A DNA stretch of 64,000 nt from Modicisalibacter luteus DSM 23508 (GTDB lineage: Bacteria; Pseudomonadota; Gammaproteobacteria; Pseudomonadales; Halomonadaceae): assembly GCF_000378505.1 (NCBI RefSeq), contig NZ_KB899992.1, forward strand, positions 62,001 to 126,000, given 5' to 3'. Under the pieces are notes generated by a model that worked only from the letters and a program-made list of their open reading frames with translations, searched no databases and was not told the origin of the DNA. Below are positions 1 through 9,469 of the stretch, piece after piece (position 1 is the first letter of the stretch; each line of letters starts with the position of its first letter). Position numbers and translations under genes: made by a program.

Positions 1-176
1 GTAATTTGCGCAATGCATTTCGAATCGATTCGCCGCTGAGCGGACGGGTAGTCGTTGTAGATGACATCATGACAACCGGAGCCTCGCTGGACGCGCTGGC
101 ACGCGCTTGCCTGGTGGCAGGCGCCGGCGAGGTGCAGGCATGGGCGATAGCTCGAACGCCGTCTTCATCCATCTGA
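1..176 (+). CDS. comF: ComF family phosphoribosyltransferase-like protein (3' end only)
   Basis: The window opens inside a gene. Reading from base 3 gives 57 codons to a TGA at 174-176. The peptide carries the type I PRPP-binding signature VVVVDDIMTTGAS near its residues 16-28, followed by the short C-terminal helix typical of ComF/GntX proteins. These are PRTase-fold proteins linked to DNA uptake or, in other gammaproteobacteria, to biotin and gluconate loci. The N-terminal zinc-finger part lies upstream of the window, so the assignment to ComF rather than another PRTase rests on this short C-terminal piece. Confidence 0.7.
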   Translation, partial: NLRNAFRIDSPLSGRVVVVDDIMTTGASLDALARACLVAGAGEVQAWAIARTPSSSI

Positions 177-236
177 GCTCTGCCGGTAACCGGTGAGTCT
201 GCTAGCATGCAGCCACCGATGAACCAAGGAACCGCC

Positions 237-1229
237 ATGGCTGCCAACCATCACCCCTTCGAGAGCCTGACGCCGCAGCGAATCGTTGAAGCCGTCGAAG
301 CGCTGGGCATGTGGTTGCCCGGTGAACCTTTTGCATTGAATAGCTATGAGAACCGGGTCTTTCTGATCAGCGATGATGAGCGGCGGCGTTGGGTCGTGAA
401 GTTTTACCGTCCAGACCGGTGGAGCGAAGCGCAGATTCGTGAGGAGCATGCCTTCCTGACCGAGTTGACCGCAGCCGGGGTACCTGTGGCGGCCCCTTGG
501 AAGGATGCTCAAGGCGAGACCCTGCATGAGGCGTACGGCTTTCGTTTTGCACTGTTCCCCCATGTACCAGGACAGGCGCCGGAGCTGGAAAACCCCGAGC
601 ACCTCTATGCTCTGGGCGAATTGATCGGGCGCCTTCATGCAGTCTCGGTGTGTCACGATTTCTCGGCGCGTCCGCGCCTGGACCCTGAGGTCCTCGTTAC
701 GCAAAGTCGAGAGCAGGTCATGGCGGGGGCGTGGCTCAACCGTCGGCAACGGCAGAGTTATGCGAAGATCAGCGAGGCCCTGCAGAAACTGCTAACCGAA
801 CATGCCTGGCCAGTGAGTGCCGAGATCCGGGCCCATGGAGACTGCCATTTGGGCAATATTCTCGGTCGCGATCAGGATTTTACCTTGGTCGACTTCGACG
901 ATTGCTGCATGGCGCCTGCCGTGCAGGACTTATGGATGATGTTAACAGCCCAGAACGATCAGGAATTGCAAATGCAGTTGAGCGAACTGATCGAGGGCTA
1001 TGAGCAGTATCGGGATTTCGATCGGCGACAGCTCGAGTGGATCGAACCGTTACGTGCGCTGCGGCTGATGCGTCACAGTGCCTGGCTGGTCGCTCGCTGG
1101 GAGGATCCCGCCTTTCCCCGCGCGTTTCCTTGGGTGGCTAGTGAGGATTACTGGGATCAGCATATTCGCACGCTGGAACAGCAGCGGGGGATTCTCGATG
1201 ACTCCCAGCGATGGCTGGCCAGCGATTGA
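237..1229 (+). CDS. srkA: Stress response kinase A (YihE family)
   Basis: SrkA is a cytoplasmic Ser/Thr protein kinase of the aminoglycoside-phosphotransferase-like fold; in E. coli it counteracts stress-induced programmed death. The 330-residue product matches YihE along its length: NSYENRVF at 35-42, the ATP lysine in VVKFYRP (K55), the catalytic loop HGDCHLGN at 200-207 and the metal-binding VDFDD at 218-222. Length is close to the E. coli protein (328). In-frame ATGs at 207 and 219 are possible, but 237 has an AAGGA seven bases upstream and aligns best with the family start. It follows comF by 60 bp and converges on the next gene. Confidence 0.9.
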   Translation: MAANHHPFESLTPQRIVEAVEALGMWLPGEPFALNSYENRVFLISDDERRRWVVKFYRPDRWSEAQIREEHAFLTELTAAGVPVAAPWKDAQGETLHEAYGFRFALFPHVPGQAPELENPEHLYALGELIGRLHAVSVCHDFSARPRLDPEVLVTQSREQVMAGAWLNRRQRQSYAKISEALQKLLTEHAWPVSAEIRAHGDCHLGNILGRDQDFTLVDFDDCCMAPAVQDLWMMLTAQNDQELQMQLSELIEGYEQYRDFDRRQLEWIEPLRALRLMRHSAWLVARWEDPAFPRAFPWVASEDYWDQHIRTLEQQRGILDDSQRWLASD

Positions 1230-1251
1230 GAGCGGATATCGGTTTTATAAG

Positions 1252-1287
1252 CAACAGGGCAGTCCCACACGCAGGGCGGCCCTGTTG
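1252..1287. terminator. Inverted repeat between convergent genes, possible terminator
   Basis: A 9-bp perfect stem (1252-1260 with 1279-1287, CAACAGGGC/GCCCTGTTG) sits between the ends of srkA and the opposing gene. The 18-nt loop can pair internally (CCC/GGG). No good T-run follows on either strand, so activity as a terminator is inferred from position only. Confidence 0.4.
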
Positions 1288-1313
1288 ACGACTTTCAAAA
1301 TGGCGATGTCGAA

Positions 1314-1886
1314 TTATTCACCGGCAGGTGCGGAACCGTTGGCCGGAAGGTTACTGGCTTCGCCTTGCTCATCGGCATGACGCCGTCGCTTGTTGATCTC
1401 CGCCGACGGGTTGCTCTGTGCATCGAGCTGCAGGGAGCGACCCAGGCTCAACTGGAAGGTATGGTCCGGGGCGATTACGGCCAATGAGCATTGACCGTCC
1501 TGGCTCTCGTGACAGACATCCAAGCCGAAACCGCCGTCGCGTTCATAGGCGGCAGCGGACAGCTCGCCGCTGAAGACGTCGGGCTGGCTATCTTCAGTCT
1601 CGACGCAGGTCACTGACTGCGTGGTCAGGCGAACCCGGTCGTCGGTAAGTTGGGCATTGGCGGTGATCAGGCAATGTTTCGGCAGTTGGTACGACACCGA
1701 AGACTGCACGTGCGACACCGGACGCAGCAAGATGTTGTTCTTCTCGGATGAGGTGCGGTCGAGGGTAACGCTATCAATCAACTGGACCTCGACACGGGCA
1801 TCGGCAGGTAGCCTGAGCGTGTCCTGCGCAGCCAGCACCGGCATGGTCATGACCGCCAACAGCAGATAGACGAAAGGTTTCAACAT
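1314..1886 (-). CDS. Secreted hypothetical protein
   Basis: I do not recognise this family. The start at 1886 gives MLKPFVYLLLAVMTMPVLAAQ, a clean Sec signal peptide with an Ala-X-Ala-like cleavage site near residue 20; a longer reading to 1952 would bury that signal and is unlikely. The mature region of about 170 residues is acidic to neutral, with alternating polar and hydrophobic residues suggesting beta structure (RVEVQLIDSVTLDRT; VQSSVSYQLPKHC) and four to five cysteines that could form disulfides in the periplasm. The C-terminal 25 residues are Arg/Ala/Glu-rich and probably unstructured. It stands alone, convergent with srkA and divergent from folE. Confidence 0.6.
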   Translation of the reverse strand: MLKPFVYLLLAVMTMPVLAAQDTLRLPADARVEVQLIDSVTLDRTSSEKNNILLRPVSHVQSSVSYQLPKHCLITANAQLTDDRVRLTTQSVTCVETEDSQPDVFSGELSAAAYERDGGFGLDVCHESQDGQCSLAVIAPDHTFQLSLGRSLQLDAQSNPSAEINKRRRHADEQGEASNLPANGSAPAGE

Positions 1887-2128
1887 GGCTTGGTCTCGGC
1901 AGGCATTGGCACCCGCCAGTGGCGGGAACATGACGTGTGCAAACTCTAGCACAGTGCAGGGCGTCTAGTAGCCGCGCCAGCGTGACGAGATGTCGCGAGG
2001 CATGACGTCAAGTGCAGAGCCACTGCGCGAAGTGCGGGAGTGCGGTAGAATCCGCTCACCAGGGAAACATACCGTGACAATAACTCGAATGCACTATGCC
2101 TACGGGCAACGAGACATAGGTTGAACCG

Positions 2129-2686
2129 ATGACTGAAGAACTCGCCAACCATTACCGGGAGATCATTGCTGGCTTGGGTGAAGACCCCAGCCGCGAGGGA
2201 CTTCGCGATACGCCCAAACGCGCCGCCAAGGCCATGCAGTTCCTGACCCGGGGCTATAGTCAGTCTCTCGAGGCGCTGGTCAATGGCGCGGTCTTCGCCT
2301 CCGAGACCGACGAGATGGTATTGGTCAAAGACATTGAGCTTTACTCAATGTGCGAACACCATCTGCTGCCTTTCATCGGCAAGTGCCATATTGCCTACAT
2401 GCCACACGGCAAGGTACTGGGACTGTCGAAATTTGCGCGTATCGTCGATATGTATGCCCGGCGCATGCAGATCCAGGAAAACCTGACCCGCGAAATTGCT
2501 GAGGCGATCCAACAGGTGACGGGGGCTCATGGCGTGGCCGTGGTGATCGAAGCCAAGCACATGTGCATGATGATGCGTGGCGTCGAGAAACAGAACTCGA
2601 GCATGACGACCTCGGTCATGCTGGGTGCCTTCCGTGACAATCAGACCACCCGTCAGGAATTTCTGATGCTGGTCAATGGTCGCTGA
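2129..2686 (+). CDS. folE: GTP cyclohydrolase I
   Basis: FolE converts GTP to 7,8-dihydroneopterin triphosphate, the entry step of tetrahydrofolate and pterin synthesis. The 185-residue protein shows the zinc ligands C75, H78 ([10 protein letters not shown]) and C146 ([10 protein letters not shown]), and the family motif [15 protein letters not shown] at 98-112. This is the zinc-dependent type IA enzyme, slightly shorter than E. coli FolE (222) because the N-terminal extension is absent, as in Pseudomonas paralogues. It lies 19 bp upstream of folX, so the two probably form an operon. Confidence 0.95.
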   Translation: MTEELANHYREIIAGLGEDPSREGLRDTPKRAAKAMQFLTRGYSQSLEALVNGAVFASETDEMVLVKDIELYSMCEHHLLPFIGKCHIAYMPHGKVLGLSKFARIVDMYARRMQIQENLTREIAEAIQQVTGAHGVAVVIEAKHMCMMMRGVEKQNSSMTTSVMLGAFRDNQTTRQEFLMLVNGR

Positions 2687-2705
2687 TCGACATGGAGGAA
2701 CCGAG

Positions 2706-3116
2706 ATGCCACTGCATGCCCTTAACGAGCAGCACCTAGACCACGATCTTGCCTCGATACGTATCAAGAATCTGCGTCTACGCACATTCATTGGTATAAA
2801 GGAAGAAGAGATCAAGAATCGTCAGGACGTGATCATCAATGTGGTGATCCGTTACCGGGCCGCTGGCGCGGTGCAGTTCAATCACATCGACCAGGCGCTC
2901 AACTATCGTACCATCACCAAGCACATCATTTCGCACGTCGAGGATGGGCGCTTCCAGTTGCTGGAGCGCATGACCCGGGAGGTGCTCGACATCGTCATGT
3001 CGTATCCTCAGGTGCTGACCGCCCAGGTCGAGATCGATAAGCCGCATGCCTTACGCTTTGCCGATTCGGTGTCGATCACGCTGTCCGAGACCCGCGGGGA
3101 TCATGCGGCGGTTTGA
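2706..3116 (+). CDS. folX: Dihydroneopterin triphosphate 2'-epimerase
   Basis: FolX epimerises dihydroneopterin triphosphate to the monapterin form; it is a FolB-fold enzyme. The stretch [18 protein letters not shown] and the later [10 protein letters not shown] and [15 protein letters not shown] are almost colinear with E. coli FolX and differ from the FolB aldolase. The start at 2706 has GGAGGA seven bases upstream; this gives 136 residues, about 16 longer at the N-terminus than the E. coli protein. It follows folE directly. In pseudomonads folE-type genes, folX and folM cluster to make tetrahydromonapterin, the cofactor of phenylalanine hydroxylase; no folM is seen in this window. Confidence 0.9.
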   Translation: MPLHALNEQHLDHDLASIRIKNLRLRTFIGIKEEEIKNRQDVIINVVIRYRAAGAVQFNHIDQALNYRTITKHIISHVEDGRFQLLERMTREVLDIVMSYPQVLTAQVEIDKPHALRFADSVSITLSETRGDHAAV

Positions 3117-3182
3117 CGGGTTGGTTTTGCAAGGATAAACCTCTTAGCATTGGCATGTAGATTCAGCCAGCGGAGTGCGGCC

Positions 3183-3743
3183 TTGGACGGCAAGATCACC
3201 GATTTCGACGATGATGCGCAGCAGGGGACCATCGTGACTCGCGATGGCCAATGCTATACCTTTTCGCTCGCCGAATGGCGGGGCCGTGGGTTGCCCGGGC
3301 CCGATGTTCTGGTTCGTTTCGATGTGCGTGACTCTCACGCCGTTCAGGTCATTAATCTTCCCGAGAAACAGCGCCGTGCCTCAGGGCACGTGCCGGCAAC
3401 CGATCATGCGCATGCCGCCAGCGATGCCGAGCTGGCCGGTGAATACGAGGAAGGCGTCGGTCGGCGATATTCAAGTTGGGCGCTGGCTGCCATTATCGTG
3501 GCTATCCTTGGTCTTTTCTTCGATGTCCTGGCACCTTTACTGGGGCTGGTGGCCGCCATCCTGGCCGTGCTAGGGCTACGCCACATCCGGCGCCAACCGC
3601 AACATTACCGAGGCAGGGGGGTCTGCTGGGCGGCGATTGTCCTGGCATTGATCGTTGCTACGCTATCCTTGCTGCTGGAGCCGCTGCCAGCGACATCCCT
3701 GTCCCACTTGCTAGCCGTGCCCGGCCATGAGCAAACCGGGTGA
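3183..3743 (+). CDS. Membrane protein with N-terminal cold-shock-like domain
   Basis: The product (186 residues) begins with an S1/cold-shock-like segment, MDGKITDFDDDAQQGTIVT and onward to about residue 55, then a polar linker, and finally two to three hydrophobic helices (roughly 100-135 and 148-167) resembling the DUF4190-type small membrane domain. The start is probably the TTG at 3183, which has GGAG about seven bases upstream; a TTG at 3150 would add eleven unlikely residues. Proteins with a nucleic-acid-binding-like N-terminus fused to a membrane anchor recur in gammaproteobacteria, but I know of no assigned function. It sits between folX and gabD and is probably transcribed separately from gabD. 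Confidence 0.65.
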   Translation: MDGKITDFDDDAQQGTIVTRDGQCYTFSLAEWRGRGLPGPDVLVRFDVRDSHAVQVINLPEKQRRASGHVPATDHAHAASDAELAGEYEEGVGRRYSSWALAAIIVAILGLFFDVLAPLLGLVAAILAVLGLRHIRRQPQHYRGRGVCWAAIVLALIVATLSLLLEPLPATSLSHLLAVPGHEQTG

Positions 3744-3841
3744 CATACCGCCAAATGCGGTTGGCGTTCGTCCTGCGTCGATGATCGCCAGCCGGCTCCG
3801 TGCGGCAACCGCCGTTGTCGCCTTCATGGAAGGAGAACATC

Positions 3842-5299
3842 ATGGAATCCTTGCAAGATTGCCCGCTGTTTCGTCCGTTTGCCTACATCGACGGTAGTTG
3901 GGTCGCGGCAGACAGTGGCGAACAGATCGATGTCGTCAATCCGGCGACCGGCGAGGTCATTGGCCAGGTCCCTCGTCTGGGCCGGGCCGAGACCGAGCGC
4001 GCCATCGAAGCCGCAGATGTCGCCCTTCCCGCCTGGCGAGCACTGACAGCCCAGGAGCGCGCCGATGTGCTGATGAAATGGCACGACCTGATGCATGAGC
4101 ATCAAGACGAGCTGGCGCTGATCATGACCTTGGAGCAGGGCAAGCCGCTAAAGGAGGCGGCCGGAGAGATCGCCTACGCAGCCAGCTTTTTGCGCTGGTT
4201 TGCCGAGGAGGCGCGTCGGGTGTACGGCGAGACCATCCCTGCATCGAAAAATAACCAGCGAATCCTGGTGACCAAGCAGCCTGTCGGGGTCGTCGGGGCC
4301 ATTACGCCCTGGAACTTCCCGGCGGCCATGATTACTCGTAAGGTTGGTGCTGCACTCGCTGCAGGCTGCCCGATTGTGGTCAAACCTGCCAGCCAGACAC
4401 CGTTCTCGGCAACTGCCCTGGCTCTGCTGGCCGAGCGCGCCGGCGTGCCGCGCGGTGTATTCAACGTCGTACCTGGGCGGGCAAGTGAAATTGCCTCTGC
4501 GCTGACCGAATCATCAATTGTGCGCAAGATTACCTTTACCGGGTCTACCGAGGTCGGGCGCAAGCTGATGCAGCAGGCGGCCGAGCATATCCAGAAGATC
4601 TCCTTGGAACTGGGCGGCAATGCGCCGTTCATCGTTTTCGAGGACTCCGACCTGGATGCGGCCGTGGAAGGCGCCATGGCGTCGAAGTTCCGCAACGGTG
4701 GGCAGACCTGCGTATGTGTCAACCGCTTCCTGGTCCAGTCCAGCGTGGTCAACGCCTTCTGCGAGAAGCTGGCCGCAGCCATGAACAGCGAGTTGCATGT
4801 CGGTGATGGCACCGAGGAAGGCGTCAACATCGGTCCGCTGATCGACCAGGATGGTGTCGAGAAGGTCAGCCGGCACATTCGCGATGCCGTGGACAAGGGG
4901 GCCGAGCTGCTGCTGGGTGGTCACCCACATCCGCTGGGTGGCAACTTCTTCACGCCGACGCTAATAAACGATGCCAAGCCCAACATGCTTGTCGCCCAGG
5001 AAGAGACGTTCGGTCCGTTGTCGGCGGTGTTCCCCTTCGACGATGAAGAGGATGCCGTGGCGATGGCCAATGACACGCCCTTCGGCTTGGCCGCCTACTT
5101 CTATTCAAGGGACCTGAGCCGCGTGTGGCGCGTCTCGGAAGCGCTCGAGTACGGCATTATCGGTATCAATACCGGACTGATCTCTAACGCTGCCGCACCC
5201 TTCGGTGGTGTCAAGGAATCCGGCCTGGGACGCGAAGGCGGGCATCAAGGGCTTGAGGAGTTTATGGAAACCAAGTATCTCTGCATCGACCTTGGATGA
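3842..5299 (+). CDS. gabD: Succinate-semialdehyde dehydrogenase (NADP+)
   Basis: GabD oxidises succinate semialdehyde to succinate, the last step of GABA degradation. All aldehyde dehydrogenase landmarks are present in the 485-residue protein: N158 in TPWNFP, K181 in VVKPASQTP, the Gly-rich FTGSTEVG near 232-239, the general base E256 (LELGGN) and nucleophile C290 in GGQTCVCVNR. The Cys-Val-Cys arrangement around the nucleophile is typical of GabD. An AAGGAGAA just ahead of 3842 fixes the start. No GABA transaminase (gabT) or permease adjoins it, so here it is an isolated gene; related glutarate-semialdehyde dehydrogenases cannot be excluded. Confidence 0.88.
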   Translation: MESLQDCPLFRPFAYIDGSWVAADSGEQIDVVNPATGEVIGQVPRLGRAETERAIEAADVALPAWRALTAQERADVLMKWHDLMHEHQDELALIMTLEQGKPLKEAAGEIAYAASFLRWFAEEARRVYGETIPASKNNQRILVTKQPVGVVGAITPWNFPAAMITRKVGAALAAGCPIVVKPASQTPFSATALALLAERAGVPRGVFNVVPGRASEIASALTESSIVRKITFTGSTEVGRKLMQQAAEHIQKISLELGGNAPFIVFEDSDLDAAVEGAMASKFRNGGQTCVCVNRFLVQSSVVNAFCEKLAAAMNSELHVGDGTEEGVNIGPLIDQDGVEKVSRHIRDAVDKGAELLLGGHPHPLGGNFFTPTLINDAKPNMLVAQEETFGPLSAVFPFDDEEDAVAMANDTPFGLAAYFYSRDLSRVWRVSEALEYGIIGINTGLISNAAAPFGGVKESGLGREGGHQGLEEFMETKYLCIDLG

Positions 5300-5336
5300 G
5301 GGAAACGAGCTTCGCAGCAATGTTTTGCCAAGCGCT

Positions 5337-5372
5337 AAAACAAGCAGGGCGGCCAATTGGCCGCCCTGCTTG
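5337..5372 (-). terminator. Bidirectional rho-independent terminator (gabD/purH)
   Basis: A perfect 14-bp stem CAAGCAGGGCGGCC / GGCCGCCCTGCTTG (5341-5354, 5359-5372) with an AATT loop separates convergent gabD and purH. The AAAA at 5337-5340 becomes a T-run on the minus strand, making this a good purH terminator; it can also stop gabD transcripts. Confidence 0.85.
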
Positions 5373-5385
5373 TATCTGGTTTCGT

Positions 5386-6975
5386 TCAATGCTTGAAATG
5401 GCGCATCCCCGTGAACACCATGGCGACTCCCGCTTCATTGGCGGCGTCGATCACTTCCTGGTCGCGCATCGAGCCACCCGGTTGGATGACTGCGCTGATC
5501 CCGGCAGCGGCGGCGGCGTCAATACCATCGCGGAACGGGAAGAAAGCATCGGAGGCCATCACTGAACCGGGCACTTCGAGGCCCTCATCGGCAGCCTTGA
5601 TGCCGGCAATCTTTGCTGAGTAGACGCGGCTCATCTGGCCGGCACCGACACCGATGGTCTGGCCGTGTTTGGCATAGACGATGGCATTGGACTTGACGTA
5701 CTTGGCGACTTTCCAGGCGAAGCTCAGATCGTACATTTCCTGTTCGCTCGGCGCGCGTTCGGTGACGACCTGGAGTTCATCGCGACCGACCATGCCCAGG
5801 TCGCGATCCTGCACCAGCAGGCCGCCAGTGACACGCTTGAAGTCATGCGCTTGCTCGCGCTCGCCGGGCCAATGGTTGCCGGCGTCGAGCAGACGAACGT
5901 TCTTTTTCTCGGCCACAATGGCAGCAGCTTCGTCACTGACTCCCGGCGCGATGATCACTTCGACGAACTGGCGGTCGATGATAGCTCGCGCGGTGTCGGC
6001 ATCCAGCGGCCGGTTGAAGGCAATGATGCCGCCAAAGGCACTGGTGGGGTCGGTGGCGAACGCCTTGTCGTAGGCGTCCAAGGGGGTGTCCGCCACAGCC
6101 ACGCCGCAGGGGTTGGCGTGCTTGACGATCACGCAGGCGGTATCGGAGAACGCCTTGACGCATTCGAAGGCAGCATCGGTATCCGCCACGTTGTTGTAGG
6201 AGAGTTCCTTGCCTTGGCGCTGCACGGCTGTAGCGACGCTGGCCTCGCTGGCATTCGCCTCGACATAGAACGCTGCCTGCTGGTGCGGATTCTCGCCGTA
6301 GCGCATTGACTGCTTCTTGTGAAACTGCACATTGTAGGTGCGCGGGAAGCCCGGTTCGCCGTCCTCGACACGTTGGCCCAGGTAGTCGGCGATGGCTGCA
6401 TCGTAGCCGGCAGTATGCTCGAATGCCTTGACTGCCAGGTCGAAGCGCAGGGTGTGATTGACCGTACCATCTGATGAAGCCATGGCGTCGAGTATCCGTT
6501 GATAATCGCCATTATCGACCACGATGGTGGTGTGGGCGTGGTTCTTGGCGCATGCACGTACCATGGTCGGGCCACCGATATCGATGTTCTCGATGGCATC
6601 CTCCAGCGTGCAGTCGGGGCGCGCCACGGTGGCGGCAAACGGATAGAGATTGACTACGACCATGTCGACTGGATCGATGCCATGCTCGGCCATTACCGCA
6701 TCGTCCTGCCCGCGCCGGCCAAGAATGCCGCCGTGAATCTTGGGGTGCAGCGTCTTGACGCGTCCATCCATGATTTCGGGAAAACCGGTATGCTCGGAGA
6801 CTTCGGTGACTGCAATGCCGTTCTCCATGAGCAGGCGGTAGGTCCCGCCGGTGGATAGCAGCGCCACGCCGCGATGCGCAAGCTCGCGTGCGAAGTCGAC
6901 AATGCCGGTCTTGTCGGACACGCTGATCAGCGCACGCCGTACCGGCAGGGAGGACGGTGAGGAATGTTCGGCCAT
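5386..6975 (-). CDS. purH: Bifunctional AICAR formyltransferase / IMP cyclohydrolase
   Basis: PurH performs the last two steps of IMP synthesis. The 529-residue protein has the N-terminal MGS-like cyclohydrolase domain ([12 protein letters not shown] at 13-24; [24 protein letters not shown]) and the C-terminal transformylase domain with [10 protein letters not shown], the catalytic pair in IVKHANPCG, and the late PFRDGID. Length and order match E. coli PurH (529). It lies 96 bp downstream of fis, separated from it by two stable hairpins, so it may be partly co-transcribed with dusB-fis. Confidence 0.96.
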   Translation of the reverse strand: MAEHSSPSSLPVRRALISVSDKTGIVDFARELAHRGVALLSTGGTYRLLMENGIAVTEVSEHTGFPEIMDGRVKTLHPKIHGGILGRRGQDDAVMAEHGIDPVDMVVVNLYPFAATVARPDCTLEDAIENIDIGGPTMVRACAKNHAHTTIVVDNGDYQRILDAMASSDGTVNHTLRFDLAVKAFEHTAGYDAAIADYLGQRVEDGEPGFPRTYNVQFHKKQSMRYGENPHQQAAFYVEANASEASVATAVQRQGKELSYNNVADTDAAFECVKAFSDTACVIVKHANPCGVAVADTPLDAYDKAFATDPTSAFGGIIAFNRPLDADTARAIIDRQFVEVIIAPGVSDEAAAIVAEKKNVRLLDAGNHWPGEREQAHDFKRVTGGLLVQDRDLGMVGRDELQVVTERAPSEQEMYDLSFAWKVAKYVKSNAIVYAKHGQTIGVGAGQMSRVYSAKIAGIKAADEGLEVPGSVMASDAFFPFRDGIDAAAAAGISAVIQPGGSMRDQEVIDAANEAGVAMVFTGMRHFKH

Positions 6976-6999
6976 GATGCTCCACTCTACTTGCTAAGG

Positions 7000-7060
7000 G
7001 TCGCCCGGTGGCGGGGCGACGGCGTGAAATGCGTCAAGGGGAGCCGTAGGTGGCTCCCCT
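7000..7060 (-). promoter_or_regulatory. Tandem hairpins between fis and purH
   Basis: Two perfect stems occupy the 96-bp gap: 7000-7006 with 7014-7020 (GTCGCCC/GGGCGAC) and 7037-7045 with 7052-7060 (AGGGGAGCC/GGCTCCCCT). On the minus strand neither is followed by a strong T-run. They may be a weak terminator or attenuator that lowers purH read-through from the dusB-fis operon, or mRNA processing sites. The function is inferred. Confidence 0.45.
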
Positions 7061-7071
7061 GGATGGTCGGG

Positions 7072-7365
7072 TCAGATCAGGTCGTACTGCTTGAGTTTCT
7101 TGCGCAACGTGCCGCGATTGAGGCCCAGCATGTCGGCAGCGCGGGTCTGGTTGCCGCCGGCATGTGCCATCACGGCACTGAGTAATGGTGCCTCGACTTC
7201 GGCCATGACCATACCATACAGGTCGGTGACCATTTCGCCGTCGAGATGGGCGAAGTAACGTTGTATGGCGTCATCGACAGCTTCGCGAAGCGTCTGCCCA
7301 CGGGGTAGGCCGGCGGGAGTGTCGAGCGCCTCCTGATCGGTGGTGAAGGATTGCCTGCTGGTCAT
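7072..7365 (-). CDS. fis: DNA-binding protein Fis
   Basis: Fis is the growth-phase-dependent nucleoid protein and transcription factor that bends DNA and activates rRNA promoters. The 97-residue product (E. coli 98) ends with the diagnostic helix-turn-helix, [20 protein letters not shown] at about 70-89 followed by LKQYDLI. The N-terminal beta-hairpin arm and helices A/B align with Fis. Its ATG overlaps the dusB stop codon (ATGA at 7362-7365), preserving the dusB-fis operon known in enterobacteria, where dusB expression is needed for fis translation. Confidence 0.95.
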   Translation of the reverse strand: MTSRQSFTTDQEALDTPAGLPRGQTLREAVDDAIQRYFAHLDGEMVTDLYGMVMAEVEAPLLSAVMAHAGGNQTRAADMLGLNRGTLRKKLKQYDLI

Positions 7366-8384
7366 GCTGCGCTGATCCCATCGCTCGCCGGATGCGTGGT
7401 CCGGTCAAAAATTTCGTCGACGAATTGAAGTTGTGCGCCCACTGTCTCCAGGCTGTTGAAGCGTGCCCGCAAGGGCTTGGCATCTTCGCGAGTGCCCAGA
7501 TACCAACCGATATGCTTGCGTGCGATGCGCACACCCATATGTTCCCCATAAAACGCATGTAACGCTTTCAGGTGGTCGCTCATTACCCGCTGTCGCTCGT
7601 CGTGGGAGGGCTCGGGCAGCGTTTCGCCTGTGCTCAGGTAATGATCGATCTCACGGAAGATCCAAGGATTGCCCTGAGCGCCACGTCCTACCATCACGGC
7701 ATCCGCACCAGTATAGTCGAGGACCTCGGCTGCTTTCTTGGCGGATGTGATATCGCCATTGGCGAAAACGGGAATTCTCACCGAGGCCTTGATGCTGGCG
7801 ATGGTGTCGTACTCTGCAGAGCCGGAGTAACGCTGCTCTCGGGTACGTCCATGGACCGCCAAGGCGCGGATACCCGCGTCTTCGGCCAGGCGGGCGACAC
7901 GCGGGCCGTTGATACTACGCTCGCACCAGCCGGTACGAATTTTTAGCGTCACGGGAATGTCGACCGCCGCGACTACGGCATCGAGAATCTCTGCTACCAG
8001 CCGCTCGTCGCGAAGCAGGGCCGAGCCAGCCGCCTTGTTGCAGACCTTCTTGGCTGGGCAACCCATGTTTATATCGATGATCTGAGCGCCCTGTTCGGCA
8101 TTCATGCGGGCCGCTTCGGCCAGCATGTCGGGATCGCCCCCGGCGATCTGCACCGAACGCGGGCCAGGCTCGCCACTATGATCGAGGCGTGAACGCGACT
8201 TCCGGGTGTGCCATAGGCTAGGGTCGGACGTGACCATTTCGGACACCACCAAGCCAGCGCCTAGCTTACGACAAAGCTGGCGAAAAGGGCGATCGGTCAC
8301 GCCGGCCATGGGCGCCAGAATTACCCGATTAGGGAGCTGGTAAGGGCCAATAGCGGGTGGTTCGACGCAGGCGGTAGCTGGCAT
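7362..8384 (-). CDS. dusB: tRNA-dihydrouridine synthase B
   Basis: DusB is an FMN enzyme that reduces specific uridines in the tRNA D-loop. The 340-residue protein shows the TIM-barrel start [17 protein letters not shown], the catalytic cysteine C109 in [20 protein letters not shown], the phosphate-binding FANGDI and [14 protein letters not shown] near the end of the barrel, and the C-terminal helical tRNA-binding domain. The chosen ATG at 8384 matches the family start; the frame remains open far upstream into prmA but that extension is not protein-like. It overlaps fis by four bases. Confidence 0.95.
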   Translation of the reverse strand: MPATACVEPPAIGPYQLPNRVILAPMAGVTDRPFRQLCRKLGAGLVVSEMVTSDPSLWHTRKSRSRLDHSGEPGPRSVQIAGGDPDMLAEAARMNAEQGAQIIDINMGCPAKKVCNKAAGSALLRDERLVAEILDAVVAAVDIPVTLKIRTGWCERSINGPRVARLAEDAGIRALAVHGRTREQRYSGSAEYDTIASIKASVRIPVFANGDITSAKKAAEVLDYTGADAVMVGRGAQGNPWIFREIDHYLSTGETLPEPSHDERQRVMSDHLKALHAFYGEHMGVRIARKHIGWYLGTREDAKPLRARFNSLETVGAQLQFVDEIFDRTTHPASDGISAA

Positions 8385-8469
8385 CGTGATTCGTAGTCTC
8401 GTCTCAAGGGGGGAGTATGATACCGGCCGCAACGAGCTTATTGAAGGGCGGGCGATATCAACGTTGCCG

Positions 8470-9384
8470 TTACTGGGCAGGGCGTAGGCCCGTGAGGCGT
8501 ACCCAGCCGTCACGCTCGACCGGATCATCCATGCGCAACCCCTGAGCAAGGTAAGCATCGAAAACGGTGTCAGCCTGATTGGCGAGGATGCCCGACAGGG
8601 CCAGACGACCGCCTGGGGCGATCTGGCCGGTAATACTCGGCGCGAGCTCGACCAACGGCCCTGCGAGAATGTTGGCGACGACGACGCTGTACTGGCCGGC
8701 GTCAAGCTGCTCGGGGAGGCATAGCGCAAGCGCTTCGTCGGCAATGCCGTTGCGTGCGGCATTGTCACGACTGGCGGTCAGTGCCTGTGGGTCGATGTCG
8801 GTACCCACCGCGTGAGCGGCGCCAAGCTTGAGTGCGGCGATGGCTAAAATCCCTGAACCGCAACCGAAGTCGAGGATCGTTTGTTTATGGAGCAGCCCTT
8901 CGTTGGCCAGCTCGTCGAGCCACTCCAGACAAAGTGCTGTGGTGGGATGCGTGCCGGTACCGAAAGCTAGACCCGGATCGAGCAGCAGGTTGACGGCGTC
9001 GGGGTCCGGTGCGTCATGCCAGCTGGGAACGATCCACAGTCGCTTGCCCATCCGCAGCGGTGTGAAGCCATCCATCCACTCTCGCTCCCAATCTCTGTCG
9101 GCAAGCAGCTCGTACTCGATCTCTGGACACGGTTCATCGGGAATTTCCGCGGCCCAGGCTTGGCGCACCCGATCCAGCATGGGTTCGACATCTTCCAGGT
9201 CATCGTAGAGTCCGGTCAGTACGGTCTCGTTCCAGAGGGGGGTGGTGCCGCGCTCGGGTTCGAAGACCGGCTCGTCGTGAGCGTCCTGCAGGGTAATTGC
9301 CGAGGCGCCCTCTGCCGCAAGCAGCTCCTCGAGCGTGTCGGCCTGCTCAGGCGCAATGTGGGCTTTCAGTTGCAACCAAGGCAT
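8470..9384 (-). CDS. prmA: Ribosomal protein L11 methyltransferase
   Basis: PrmA trimethylates ribosomal protein L11 using S-adenosylmethionine. The 304-residue protein begins [10 protein letters not shown], as in E. coli PrmA, with the substrate-recognition domain up to about residue 60, the linker DREWERE-like motif ([23 protein letters not shown]), then the SAM-binding sequence [20 protein letters not shown] and [11 protein letters not shown]. It lies 85 bp upstream of dusB, consistent with the frequent prmA-dusB-fis order. The terminator between it and accC gives it an independent promoter. Confidence 0.95.
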   Translation of the reverse strand: MPWLQLKAHIAPEQADTLEELLAAEGASAITLQDAHDEPVFEPERGTTPLWNETVLTGLYDDLEDVEPMLDRVRQAWAAEIPDEPCPEIEYELLADRDWEREWMDGFTPLRMGKRLWIVPSWHDAPDPDAVNLLLDPGLAFGTGTHPTTALCLEWLDELANEGLLHKQTILDFGCGSGILAIAALKLGAAHAVGTDIDPQALTASRDNAARNGIADEALALCLPEQLDAGQYSVVVANILAGPLVELAPSITGQIAPGGRLALSGILANQADTVFDAYLAQGLRMDDPVERDGWVRLTGLRPAQ

Positions 9385-9410
9385 GGGATTCTCCAGCACG
9401 CGTGTAAACG

Positions 9411-9438
9411 AAAGAAAAAGGGGCAATAACGCCCCTTT
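9411..9438 (-). terminator. Rho-independent terminator after accC
   Basis: Read on the minus strand, an 8-bp stem AAAGGGGC/GCCCCTTT (9431-9438 with 9417-9424) with a GTTATT loop is followed by TTTTTCTTTC. It lies 32 bp beyond the accC stop and ends the accBC transcript before prmA. Confidence 0.85.
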
Positions 9439-9469
9439 CGCCAATGGCTCTGTCATCTATCCGGCAGGA

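Noticed and set aside
8385-8768. Upstream extension of dusB into prmA
   Set aside because: The extra 128 residues are not protein-like and overlap prmA antisense to nothing; the family start lies at 8384.
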